Shown here piece after piece: positions 7,758 through 15,705 of a stretch of DNA of 41,002 nucleotides. Source of the DNA: DAIDKA01 sp036498905 (GTDB lineage Bacteria; Pseudomonadota; Gammaproteobacteria; Steroidobacterales; Steroidobacteraceae); the NCBI GenBank assembly GCA_036498905.1, contig DASYER010000012.1, positions 1 through 41,002 of the forward strand. Reading direction: 5' to 3'. How positions within the stretch are numbered: the stretch's first letter is position 1; the number at the start of each line of letters is the position of its first letter. The notes beneath the pieces are model-generated. The model saw only the letters and a program-made list of their open reading frames with translations. It was not told the DNA's origin and did no database searches. The translations under genes were made by a program, and so were the position numbers.

Positions 7758-8636
7758 CTACCCAGCGGCGGGGGCCGCAGTGGATGCGGCGCCGGTCGCC
7801 AGCGCATCACTACTGGTCAGTGCGAGCGCCGCCGCAGTGGGATTGAGGCTGTCGACCATGGAACTGGGCATGAGAATCGTCGCCCCGCGCTCCTTGGTGG
7901 TCTCGTAAATGATGTTCATGGCGCGCAGCTGCAGCGCCCAGGGATGGCCGGCGTACACCGCGGCGGCCTCGACAAACTTGCCGGCGATTTCAGCCTCCGC
8001 GGAACCGAGAATGACGCGCGCCTGCTTCTCACGCTCGGCCTGGGCCTGGCGCGACATGGCGTTCTGCAGTGCTTCGGGGATGGCCACGTCGCGAATCTCG
8101 ACCGAGTTCACCGTGATTCCCCACGGCGCAGTCTTTTGGCTGATCTCGACTTTCAGTTGTTCGTCAGCATCCTTGCGGTCCGACAGCAACGCCGCCAGCA
8201 TCGAGGAGCCGATCATCTCGCGCAGCGAGGTCTGCGCCACCCGATCGATCGCTTCGCGGTAGTTGGTGATAGCCAGTGCCGCCTTCTCGGCGTCCTGCAC
8301 GCGCCAAAAGATGATGGCATCGACATTGACCGGCACTGTGTCCCGTGTCAGCGCCTGCTCGGCATTGAAAGCCGTTGTTTGAATACGTTCGTCGATGATG
8401 GCGACCACGGTGTCGAGAACCGGGATGATCATGAACAAGCCCGCGCCCCTCACGCTTTGCAGTTTTCCCATTCTCAGAATCACGAATTTCTGCCAGACGT
8501 TGGCCATCTTCAGCGATGACGCCAGCACGGCGGCAAGCACAAACAATGGGATTGCCGCAAAGAGGTTGTTTCGGTAACCGGCCAGCAATCCGCAGGCCGC
8601 CAGGACAAACACCAGAAATGAGGTGACAGGATTCAT
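7758..8636 (-). CDS. Stomatin/SPFH (band 7) family membrane protein
   Basis: A 292-residue band-7 protein: two N-terminal hydrophobic segments (about 3-22 and 25-42), then the SPFH core (WQKFVILRMGKLQSVRGAGLFMIIPVLDTVV, followed by the VPVNVDAIIFWRV block and the TSLREMIG helix). An Ala/Glu-rich AQAEREKQARVILGSAEAEIAGK coiled region and a low-complexity Ala/Ser tail follow. The start is the ATG at 8634-8636, preceded at 6 nt by a near-perfect GGAGGA; a start at 8654 would place that Shine-Dalgarno inside the gene. Such proteins scaffold membrane microdomains and proteases, often with an NfeD partner, which is not present here. Operator-like motif B lies 67 bp upstream. Confidence 0.9.
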   Translation of the reverse strand: MNPVTSFLVFVLAACGLLAGYRNNLFAAIPLFVLAAVLASSLKMANVWQKFVILRMGKLQSVRGAGLFMIIPVLDTVVAIIDERIQTTAFNAEQALTRDTVPVNVDAIIFWRVQDAEKAALAITNYREAIDRVAQTSLREMIGSSMLAALLSDRKDADEQLKVEISQKTAPWGITVNSVEIRDVAIPEALQNAMSRQAQAEREKQARVILGSAEAEIAGKFVEAAAVYAGHPWALQLRAMNIIYETTKERGATILMPSSMVDSLNPTAAALALTSSDALATGAASTAAPAAG

Positions 8637-8703
8637 CGGGATTCCTCCGCACACACAGGTGGTTTCTTATAACGCCGGGCGCGCCGGTGGGTCCGCGACC
8701 GTC

Positions 8704-8727
8704 ATGCTAGTATCGTTGCTACCACTT
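8704..8727. promoter_or_regulatory. Candidate operator B (stomatin / MmyB-like regulator intergenic region)
   Basis: ATGCTAGTAT, six variable bases, TACCACTT: 18 of 24 positions are identical to the element at 7717-7740, and all differences fall in the central six bases. It ends 3 bp before the ATG chosen for the regulator and lies 67 bp upstream of the stomatin start, in the same orientation and at nearly the same distance as element A from the SDR start. Binding here could autoregulate the XRE gene and control the stomatin gene together. Confidence 0.6.
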
Positions 8728-8730
8728 CAA

Positions 8731-9576
8731 ATGTGTAATGAGATTGTGAGTGAGACCCTGCAACGCGCGCAGCTGTCGGAGTTCCTGAAGAGCTGCCGCG
8801 CCCGCCGCGAACCCACTTCGGTCGGATTGATGCCGACCGCACGGCGCCGCAGCAAGGGGCTGCGCCGCGAGGATGTCGCGGCCCTCGCGGGTCTGTCGGC
8901 CACCTGGTACACGTGGCTTGAGCAAGGCCGCAACGTGCACCCCTCGGAGCAGATCCTCGAGCGCCTGAGTGGCGCACTGGGTCTGTCCGCTGCCGAACGG
9001 GACTATCTGTTCATGCTCGCGCAACGGCGGCCGCCCCGGCAGGTACCCAACCACGGCGAGACGCTGCGCCCGGCCGTCCAAAGGATGCTCGACGCGGTCA
9101 ATGTCCCGGCGCTGGTCCATACGCGTCGGTGGGACGTGGTGGCCTGGAATGCCATATGGACCCGCTGCTTTCCGGATTTTGGTCAACGCCCGGTCGATGA
9201 TCGGAATCTGCTGCGCATCCTGCTCACCGCCGCGGACTTCCAGCGCAATCCGGATGAGCAGGAAGAGATTGCCCGGCGCATCCTGCCCACGGTGCGACTG
9301 GACTACACGCAGGCCGGAGATGATCCTGCCTTCGACGAATTGATCGAAGAGCTGTCCGCCGCCTGCCCGTTCTTTGATCGCCTCTGGCACAGCCCCGAAA
9401 TCAGTCACTTCCCGGAAGGGATCTACACGACAACCTATCCTCGCGTCGGCCCCATTACTTTTGAACATACCGCCTACAGCGTGGCCGCAAGCCCGAACTT
9501 GCGGCTGTTGATGTTCAGTCCCGCCGATGCGCACAGTGCGGAGAAATTCTCGCAGTTGATGCGACAGCAGCAATGA
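8731..9576 (+). CDS. MmyB-like XRE-family transcriptional regulator
   Basis: A 281-residue regulator. Residues about 15-95 form the XRE helix-turn-helix (FLKSCRARREP...RRSKGLRREDVAALAGLSATWYTWLEQGR, then LERLSGALGLSAAERDYLFMLA). The rest is the MmyB-type ligand-binding domain (VHTRRWDVVAWNAIW, LLRILLTAADFQRN, ITFEHTAYSVAASPNLRLLMFSPAD). Family members are thought to bind a fatty-acid-like or similar ligand and to control neighbouring SDR genes and themselves. The frame is open upstream to 8623, but the ATG at 8731 matches the family N-terminus and avoids the operator-like element. A GTG at 8746 is also possible. It overlaps the next gene by ATGA, so regulator, propeller protein and transporter are probably co-transcribed. 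Confidence 0.92.
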   Translation: MCNEIVSETLQRAQLSEFLKSCRARREPTSVGLMPTARRRSKGLRREDVAALAGLSATWYTWLEQGRNVHPSEQILERLSGALGLSAAERDYLFMLAQRRPPRQVPNHGETLRPAVQRMLDAVNVPALVHTRRWDVVAWNAIWTRCFPDFGQRPVDDRNLLRILLTAADFQRNPDEQEEIARRILPTVRLDYTQAGDDPAFDELIEELSAACPFFDRLWHSPEISHFPEGIYTTTYPRVGPITFEHTAYSVAASPNLRLLMFSPADAHSAEKFSQLMRQQQ

Positions 9577-10601
9577 GGCGACGCCTCGCCCTGCTCCTGC
9601 TCGCCCTGTGCGCTCCCGGCGCGGGATGCGCCAGCACAGTCCTGCACTACATCGCAGGTCCGGTGGCCAGCGAAGATCTCGTGCGAATCCCCGCGACCGA
9701 TTGGCTGATCGCCAGCGGCATGAACGTCGGCCGACCCGCACACCTGTATCTGATCGATACGGTGCACAAATCCGCCTCGATTCTCTTTCCAATGGATGCC
9801 GCAACGGCGTCGGTGACCCCGCAGCCCGCCGGCACCTGCAAGGGACCCCCCGATCTGGCCCGCCTGTCGACGGATGGTCTGGCGCTGCGTCGCGGCGCCG
9901 GTGGCCTGCACACGCTGTATGCCGCCAATCATGGCGATCGCATGGCCATCGAGTTCTTCACCGTCGATGTCCGGGGCGGCACGCCCCGGCTACGCTGGAC
10001 AGACTGCGCACCCCTGCCTCCCGGCATTTTGCCGAATGCCGTCACGACGCTGCCGGACGGCGGGCTGCTGGTCATCAGCTTCTATGATCCCACCGACAAA
10101 GGCGCCTGGGCACGCATGGCCGCCGGCGGGAACACCGGGCGCATCCTGCAGTGGCACGCCGGGCGCGGCTACGAAGCCGTCGCCAACAGTGCGACGTCCG
10201 GGGGTAACGGGATTGAAACCAGTGCCGATGGCAATCTGATCTACGCCAGCTCCTGGAGTGCGCGCCGGCTCGTGATCCTCTCGCGCCAGGATGGAGCGCG
10301 CCGCGAAATTCCATTGGGCTTCATGCCGGACAACATTCATCGCCTCGCGGACGGATCACTCCTGATCGCCGGACAGCGCACCACGGTCGGGGCCATCCAG
10401 GCCTGCACCGGCGCACCGTGTCCGCAGCCCTGGGTGGTCGCCCGCGTGCAGCCACGCAGCGGCCGCATCCAGCAGCTGCTCTCGGGCAACGGCTCGGCCG
10501 CCATTTCCTACGCCTGCGGCGCGCTGGCCGTGAATGACACCGTGTACGTTACGGCGCGCGGTGATGAACGCATCGCCTACGCGGCCTTTGCGCCCCTGTG
10601 A
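9573..10601 (+). CDS. Exported beta-propeller (SMP-30/gluconolactonase/NHL-like) protein
   Basis: A 342-residue protein with a signal peptide: Arg-rich start, then a Leu/Ala stretch to about residue 20. A cysteine at the GAGC position fits the lipobox poorly, so lipoprotein status is uncertain. The mature part shows repeated propeller-blade strands such as SEDLVRIPATDWLIAS, LPNAVTTLPDGGLLVISFY, GNGIETSADGNLIYASSWSARRLVIL and DNIHRLADGSLLIAG, in the manner of SMP-30/gluconolactonase-type or other six-bladed propellers. Translation is coupled to the regulator (ATGA) and to the MFS gene (GTGA). It may act in the periplasm on the compound imported by the transporter, for example as a lactonase or binding protein; this is inference. 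Confidence 0.72.
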   Translation: MRRRLALLLLALCAPGAGCASTVLHYIAGPVASEDLVRIPATDWLIASGMNVGRPAHLYLIDTVHKSASILFPMDAATASVTPQPAGTCKGPPDLARLSTDGLALRRGAGGLHTLYAANHGDRMAIEFFTVDVRGGTPRLRWTDCAPLPPGILPNAVTTLPDGGLLVISFYDPTDKGAWARMAAGGNTGRILQWHAGRGYEAVANSATSGGNGIETSADGNLIYASSWSARRLVILSRQDGARREIPLGFMPDNIHRLADGSLLIAGQRTTVGAIQACTGAPCPQPWVVARVQPRSGRIQQLLSGNGSAAISYACGALAVNDTVYVTARGDERIAYAAFAPL

Positions 10602-11920
10602 GCCAGCAAAACCTGCCTGACCGCTGGCCCGGCGCCGTGCACGGCTGGACGGCGGTGGGACTGCTGGCACTGGCCTCGATCGGCTCGCAGTTCGACCGCA
10701 CCGTCATCAGTTTGATGACCGAGCCACTGAAGCGAACCTTCGCACTGGATGACACCCACTTCGGGATGCTGCAGAGCATTCCATTCGGCATCTTCTACGT
10801 GCTGGCCTGCGTGCCCATCGGAGCCCTGGCGGACCGGTATTCGCGCCGGATGATCATCGTGATCGGCGTCGGGCTCTTCAGCCTGTTTGCAATGGGTTCG
10901 GGCCTGGCGCGCAGCTTCACCCAGTTGTTCGTGACCCGCATCGGCGTCGCAGTGGGGGAAGCCAGCCTCACGCCGGCCGCGCTGTCGATGCTGAGCGATC
11001 TCTTCCCGTCTGAGCGGTTGAGCCGCCCGGTGAGCGGATTTCTCATGAGCGCTCCGGTGGGCCAGGGACTTGCCTTGATCGGCGGCGGCAGTCTGCTGCA
11101 GTGGCTGACGACTTCCTCGGCACTCGCGCGAGTCCCGCTCTCACACCTGGCACCCTGGCAGGCCGCATTCATCATCATCGGCGCACCCGTGCTGTTGCTG
11201 GTGCCGCTGTTCCTCATGCTCAAAGAGCCGCTGCGCAGGGGACCCGGCGCGGCCGGATCGCTGCCGCTGCGGGAGGTTGGCGCCGTGCTGCGCACGCGCG
11301 CAGCGGCCATCGTGCCGATGTTCGCAGGCTTCGCCATGGTGAACCTGGTCTCATATACCTTCTTACTCTGGACGCCGGCATTTCTGCAGCGCACCTATGC
11401 CTGGAACACAGCGCAAAGCGGCGCGGCCTTTGGTCTGATCATTCTGATTTGCGGCACCAGCGGCGTGTTCTGTGCGGGCTGGCTCAGCGACCGACTGGCG
11501 CGTCGCGGCCACCTGGACGCGCAGCTGCGGGTGGCCGCCTTCGGCTATGTGGGCTGCGGGCTGTTCGGTGCGGCCGCACCGCTGATGCCCTCGGCCCCGC
11601 TGGCGCTGGCGGCGCTCGCTCCGGCGATATTCCTGAGCATGATGCCCTACCCCTGCGCGGGGACTGCCATCCAGCTCATCATCCCGAACCGGGCACGCGC
11701 GCAGGTGACGGCGATCTACGTGACGATGACCACGCTGGTGGGCCTGGTGGTCGGGCCGGTCGTGGTGGGCTTGATGACCGACCACGTATTCCACGATCCG
11801 GCGCAGATCCGCTACTCGCTCGCAATCGTGATCGGGATCGCCGCCCCGGTGATGGTCCTGCTGCTGCTCAAGGCACTGCGGCCCTTCCGGGCGCTGCGCG
11901 AACTCAGAAACGCTCAGTGA
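10598..11920 (+). CDS. Major facilitator superfamily transporter (spinster/anion-cation-symporter-like)
   Basis: A 440-residue polytopic protein with about 12 hydrophobic segments. It carries the MFS loop 2-3 signature GALADRYSRRMI, the helix-4 RIGVAVGEASLTPAALSMLSDLFP motif seen in spinster-like and organic-anion MFS members, and GWLSDRLARRG between helices 8 and 9. It starts with GTG overlapping the propeller gene stop (GTGA). It probably takes up or exports the effector or substrate of the adjacent MmyB-controlled pathway; no substrate can be assigned. Its 3' end overlaps by 17 bp with the convergent isocitrate-lyase-family gene. Confidence 0.88.
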   Translation: MSQQNLPDRWPGAVHGWTAVGLLALASIGSQFDRTVISLMTEPLKRTFALDDTHFGMLQSIPFGIFYVLACVPIGALADRYSRRMIIVIGVGLFSLFAMGSGLARSFTQLFVTRIGVAVGEASLTPAALSMLSDLFPSERLSRPVSGFLMSAPVGQGLALIGGGSLLQWLTTSSALARVPLSHLAPWQAAFIIIGAPVLLLVPLFLMLKEPLRRGPGAAGSLPLREVGAVLRTRAAAIVPMFAGFAMVNLVSYTFLLWTPAFLQRTYAWNTAQSGAAFGLIILICGTSGVFCAGWLSDRLARRGHLDAQLRVAAFGYVGCGLFGAAAPLMPSAPLALAALAPAIFLSMMPYPCAGTAIQLIIPNRARAQVTAIYVTMTTLVGLVVGPVVVGLMTDHVFHDPAQIRYSLAIVIGIAAPVMVLLLLKALRPFRALRELRNAQ

Positions 11921-12848
11921 TCGGCGTCTTCACGAAGCCTTCCGGATAGTCCTCGACTTCGTTGCCGACAATTGTGAATTCCTTACGGCGACCGCTGAAC
12001 CTCGACTCAAGCTCCATGTAGCCGCGCGGGTCAAAGAGCGGTGTGGCGCTCATGCCGTAGATTCCCGTCGCATCCTTCTTGTCGCAGGTGTACAGGCTCC
12101 CCTGCTGCACGAAGTTCCTCTTGCCGTGCTCCAGCATGCCGTCCATGGCTGCCTTGAGGGTGTAGTGCATGGTCATGAAATTGAAGCCCAGCGGATAGAT
12201 GTCCTCGACCGTCACTTCGGCAACCCCATTGCGCCCGGCCACATCCGGATACATCTTCCAGCCGGGCACCTTGCTGGCGACATAGCGGGCGTCGTCAAGA
12301 TTCGACAGCTTCACGACGGTTGTCATCTGCGCGCCCAGCGCCACGGCGGCACGACAGCGCTCAATGCCCTCGTCGAGCTCGGTTTTGGGGTCGGCGTTGG
12401 TGCGCGCGATCAGAATGCAATCGGTGCCCTCAAGCGCCGCAAGCGCCGCCTTTACTTTCTCGTAGTAGCGCTCGCGCGGCAGCAGCTTCGTCGACTCCTC
12501 CATGTCACTGGAGTCCTCCAGCTGCAACGCCGTGGCACCGGCGCGAGCCATCCGTTTGGCGGCCCGATAGACGGCGAGCGGACCGCCGTAGCCGTTCTCG
12601 ATGTCGGCCGCGAGTGGCAGTGGTGAGGTCTGGCTGATGCGGCTCGTAATCCATTCGATGTCGGTGAGATTCGTGAACCCATAGTCCAAGACACCATTCA
12701 TGGCGATGGAGACTTCCCCGCCGCTGAGCATCATGGCCGGGAAGCCCACCATTTCAACGGCCCGCGCCGAAGCGCAGTCGTATACACAGGGCGCCACGAC
12801 GCACGCCGTGGCCTGCTGCAGAATCTGTCGTAATGATGGTTTGGCCAT
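11904..12848 (-). CDS. Isocitrate lyase/PEP mutase superfamily protein lacking the KKCGH loop
   Basis: A 314-residue (beta/alpha)8 protein of the ICL/PEPM superfamily: VYDCASARAVEMVGFPAMMLSGGEVS, LPLAADIENGYGG (metal-binding Asp/Glu region), ATALQLED, CILIARTNADPK and a C-terminal TMHYTLKAAMDGM segment. The loop after LQLED reads SSDMEESTKLLP, so the Lys-Lys/Arg-Cys-Gly-His catalytic loop of isocitrate and methylisocitrate lyases is missing. It is therefore more likely a decarboxylase/hydrolase-like or uncharacterised member. The ATG at 12848 has AGGA 10 nt upstream; an in-frame GTG lies 6 bp earlier. It follows the 2-hydroxyacid dehydrogenase by about 26 bp and probably shares its operon. 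Confidence 0.87.
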   Translation of the reverse strand: MAKPSLRQILQQATACVVAPCVYDCASARAVEMVGFPAMMLSGGEVSIAMNGVLDYGFTNLTDIEWITSRISQTSPLPLAADIENGYGGPLAVYRAAKRMARAGATALQLEDSSDMEESTKLLPRERYYEKVKAALAALEGTDCILIARTNADPKTELDEGIERCRAAVALGAQMTTVVKLSNLDDARYVASKVPGWKMYPDVAGRNGVAEVTVEDIYPLGFNFMTMHYTLKAAMDGMLEHGKRNFVQQGSLYTCDKKDATGIYGMSATPLFDPRGYMELESRFSGRRKEFTIVGNEVEDYPEGFVKTPITERF

Positions 12849-12874
12849 TTGCACTGCTTCCTTGGAAGAATAAT

Positions 12875-13819
12875 TTACGGGATGACCGGCTCCGGGGCGC
12901 CGCGCATGCAGGCATCGAGGTGGATGAGCACCATATCGGCCATCCGCATCCGGGTTTCGACCGTCGCGCTTGCCATATGCGGGGTCAGCACCACGTTCGC
13001 ACAGTCACGCAGTGCTTGCGGCACATTGGGCTCATCTTCATACACATCGAGCGCGGCGCCCCCCAGCCGCCCATCCTGAAGGGCCGCGATCAGGGCGGTC
13101 TCATCGACGACGGAGCCACGCGCGACATTGATCAGAACGCCCGAAGGTCCTAAGGTTTCAATCACCGCCGCATTCGCCAGATGCCGGGTAGCGGCCGTTG
13201 CCGGACAGGTCAGGACCAGCACATCGCTGGCGCGGGCCAACGACAGCGCATCGGCGTGATAGGTGTAGGGGGAATTCTTAGGGCGCGGATTCATGTACGC
13301 GATGGTCCCGAACGGCGCCAGACGGGCTGCCACGGCCGATCCGATCTGCCCCAGGCCTACCACCCCGAAGCGCCGACCCGTGACCTTGCGGCCCAACGGC
13401 CGATCACCTTTGAGCCAGTCGCCGCGGCGCACATAGGCATCGGCGGCCGGGATACCGCGCAACAGGCCAATCAGCACTCCCACCGCCAGATCCGCGACGT
13501 CCTCAGTGAGCGCCCCCGGCGTGGTGCCCACCCGCACGCCGCGGCTGTGCGCCAACGGCAGATCGACTTTATCGACGCCGACGCCATTGATGGCAATGAC
13601 ACCCAGGGACGGCAGCGCCGTCATCAGCGCATTGCTGCAGCCGATATGGCCGCCGGTGACGACGGCACGTACCGTTGCCGCCCGCTCCTGCAACCACGCC
13701 GAGCGCTCCGCATCGCTGAGTTCAAACCAGCGGATGACCTCGAAGCGCTCAGCCAATGCGGCTTCGAGATAGGGCGAGAACGGACAAAGTTGCAGCGCCG
13801 CTGCGCGTGGTTGCGTCAT
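12875..13819 (-). CDS. D-isomer-specific 2-hydroxyacid dehydrogenase (glyoxylate/hydroxypyruvate or 2-ketogluconate reductase-like)
   Basis: A 314-residue NAD(P)-dependent D-2-hydroxyacid dehydrogenase. The Rossmann motif GLGQIG is at 155-160. The catalytic residues are all present: Arg234 (INVARGSVVDE), Glu263 (DVYEDEP) and His281 (LTPHMASAT). NPRP after beta2 (177-180) suggests NADPH preference, as in GhrA/GhrB-type reductases. The setting with idonate/gluconate genes makes 2-ketogluconate or hydroxypyruvate a reasonable substrate, but this is inference. It starts at the ATG 13817-13819, 9 bp after the idnO-like stop, so the leftward operon is idnO-like, 2-HADH, ICL/PEPM-like. Confidence 0.9.
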   Translation of the reverse strand: MTQPRAAALQLCPFSPYLEAALAERFEVIRWFELSDAERSAWLQERAATVRAVVTGGHIGCSNALMTALPSLGVIAINGVGVDKVDLPLAHSRGVRVGTTPGALTEDVADLAVGVLIGLLRGIPAADAYVRRGDWLKGDRPLGRKVTGRRFGVVGLGQIGSAVAARLAPFGTIAYMNPRPKNSPYTYHADALSLARASDVLVLTCPATAATRHLANAAVIETLGPSGVLINVARGSVVDETALIAALQDGRLGGAALDVYEDEPNVPQALRDCANVVLTPHMASATVETRMRMADMVLIHLDACMRGAPEPVIP

Positions 13820-13828
13820 GGCAGCTCT

Positions 13829-14590
13829 TCAAATGACCGCGAGAATGCCGCCATCCACGTACAGCGTTTGGCCATTCACGAAATTCGACGCATCGGAGGC
13901 GAGGAAAACCGCGGCGCCATGCAGGTCCTGCATCGTTCCCCAGCGGCCCGCCGGGGTGCGCTTGCGCAGCCACTCATCGAAGGTCGGATCCTCGTACAGC
14001 GCCCGGTTCAGCGGCGTGGCGAAATAGCCGGGACCAATCGCATTGATCTGCAGACCATAGCGGGCCCAATCCGCGCACATACCCTTGGTGAGGTTCTTGA
14101 CGGCGCCCTTCGAGGCGGTGTACGGCGCGATGCCGGGCCGCGCAAGTTCACACTGTACGCTGCCGACATTGATGATTTTGCCGCGGCCGCGCCCGATCAT
14201 GTACGGCGCGACCGCCTTGCTGACGTAGTAGACGCTGTCCAGATTGGTGGCCATGAGTTCGCGCCAGTCATCATCCGCGAACTTCTCCAGCGGCGCGCGG
14301 CGCTGAATCCCGGCGTTGTTCACCAGTATGTCGAGCGGCCCGATCTGCTCCTCGATGGCCCTGGCTGCGGCAGCACTGCCGGCCGCGTCGGTCACATCAA
14401 AACAGCTCACCCCGACCTGCGCTCCCCCGGCACGCAGCTGCGCGGCGGCCGCTTCCAGTGCCGCCGGCGTGCGCCCGTTCAGAATCACGCTGGCGCCCGC
14501 CATGGACAAGCCTTCGGCGATGGCGAAGCCGATGCCGCGCGCGGCACCGGTCACCAAGGCGCGCCTTCCGGCCAGACTGAAGAGACTCAT
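13829..14590 (-). CDS. idnO: SDR oxidoreductase, gluconate 5-dehydrogenase (5-ketogluconate reductase)-like
   Basis: A 253-residue classical SDR with TGAARGIG (residues 14-21), NNAG (91-94), Ser144 (NVGSVQ), and Tyr157/Lys161 (YTASK). The block LARPGIAPYTASKGAVKNLTKGMCADWARYGLQINAIGPGYFATPLN is very close to the IdnO/gluconate-5-dehydrogenase pattern. The reaction would be 5-keto-D-gluconate + NAD(P)H to D-gluconate. The start is the ATG at 14588-14590; an extension to 14659 would cross the divergent promoter and start of the idnD-like gene. The divergent placement beside idnD- and idnK-like genes supports the assignment, but the symbol rests on similarity and context only. Confidence 0.85.
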   Translation of the reverse strand: MSLFSLAGRRALVTGAARGIGFAIAEGLSMAGASVILNGRTPAALEAAAAQLRAGGAQVGVSCFDVTDAAGSAAAARAIEEQIGPLDILVNNAGIQRRAPLEKFADDDWRELMATNLDSVYYVSKAVAPYMIGRGRGKIINVGSVQCELARPGIAPYTASKGAVKNLTKGMCADWARYGLQINAIGPGYFATPLNRALYEDPTFDEWLRKRTPAGRWGTMQDLHGAAVFLASDASNFVNGQTLYVDGGILAVI

Positions 14591-14657
14591 GCACGGCTCA
14601 TTTTCAAAAAGAGACCCCTCGCATGATATCGTGAACGTCCCCACCAGAGATGCCCTC

Positions 14658-15704
14658 ATGCTCGCTGCGATCTGTCACGGCAAGAAGGATTTGAGGATCG
14701 AACCGATCACGGAGCGCCCACTCGCGCCGGATGAAGTGCGGGTCGCCGTCGCCTTCGGCGGGATCTGTGGTTCGGATATGCACTACTTTCATCGCGGGGC
14801 GGTCGGGGACTTCATGGTTCGCGAACCGCTGGCGCTGGGCCATGAAATCTCGGGTGTGGTGGTCGAAACGGGCGCTGACGTCGCCGCCATCGCCCCGGGA
14901 ATGAAGGCCGCTCTCGACCCCAGCCGGCCGTGCCGCAGCTGCAGCTATTGCCGTGCGGGGCGCAGCAATCTGTGTACGAACATGTTCTTCCTGGGAAGCG
15001 CCGCGCGCTTTCCCCATGTGCAGGGGGGCTTTGCTCAACACCTTGTGCTGCACGCTGATCAGATCATCCCGGTAGCGGATGACACCGATTTGTTGAAGCT
15101 CTCGGTCGCCGAACCCCTGTCGGTGGGCTTGCATGCCGTAAACCGGGCGGGCGCTGTGCAGGGTAAGCGCGTCCTGATCACAGGCTCCGGTCCGATCGGT
15201 CTGCTTACGGCGCGCAGCGCCCGCCTCGCGGGTGCGGTAGAGATAGTCGCCACGGACATCGCTGAGTGGCCGCTGGAAGTTGCGCGCCGCCACATGGGCG
15301 CCTCTGAAACGATCAACGTCGCAACCCACGCCGCAGCTCTGGAAAAATACGCGGTTGATGGCGGGTATTTCGACGTGGCCTTCGAAGCCTCCGGATCGGC
15401 GGCGGCGCTGGAATCGATCTTCAAGGTGATCCGTCGTGGTGGACGAATCGTGCAGGTGGGCATGCTGCCCGCCGGCACGGCGCCGGTACCGGTCAATGTC
15501 CTGCAGTCGCGGGAAATTGAACTGGTCGGAGCCTTCCGGGCACACGATGAATTTCGGCAGGCGGTCCGGCTGATCACCGCCGGCATCATCGATGTGACCC
15601 CGATCCTCTCCGGCACCTACCCCTTGTCGCAGGCCGTCACGGCCCTGGAGCTGGCCGGCGACCGTACTCGCGTGGTGAAGCTGCATCTTGCCGTGAACCC
15701 GTGA
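14658..15704 (+). CDS. idnD: L-idonate 5-dehydrogenase-like zinc MDR alcohol dehydrogenase
   Basis: A 348-residue medium-chain dehydrogenase. Catalytic Zn ligands are Cys37 (GICGSDMHYF) and His62/Glu63 (GHE). The structural Zn lobe has Cys92, Cys95, Cys98 and Cys106 in PCRSCSYCRAGRSNLC. The Rossmann motif is SGPIG in VLITGSGPIGLL, with an Asp (ATDIAEW) suited to NAD(H). GGICGSDMHYFHRGAVGDF is strongly reminiscent of L-idonate 5-dehydrogenase (L-idonate to 5-ketogluconate). The start ATG is at 14658, divergent from the idnO-like gene across 67 bp. Earlier in-frame codons run antisense through idnO and were rejected. The gluconokinase GTG follows its stop by 1 bp. Confidence 0.88.
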   Translation: MLAAICHGKKDLRIEPITERPLAPDEVRVAVAFGGICGSDMHYFHRGAVGDFMVREPLALGHEISGVVVETGADVAAIAPGMKAALDPSRPCRSCSYCRAGRSNLCTNMFFLGSAARFPHVQGGFAQHLVLHADQIIPVADDTDLLKLSVAEPLSVGLHAVNRAGAVQGKRVLITGSGPIGLLTARSARLAGAVEIVATDIAEWPLEVARRHMGASETINVATHAAALEKYAVDGGYFDVAFEASGSAAALESIFKVIRRGGRIVQVGMLPAGTAPVPVNVLQSREIELVGAFRAHDEFRQAVRLITAGIIDVTPILSGTYPLSQAVTALELAGDRTRVVKLHLAVNP

Positions 15705-15705
15705 A

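Noticed and set aside
8623..8730. N-terminal extension of the MmyB-like regulator
   Set aside because: The added residues have no family similarity, cover the operator-like element and overlap the Shine-Dalgarno region of the divergent stomatin gene.
14316..14657. N-terminal extension of the idnD-like dehydrogenase
   Set aside because: It runs antisense through the SDR gene; MLAAICHGKKDL at 14658 is the normal MDR N-terminus.
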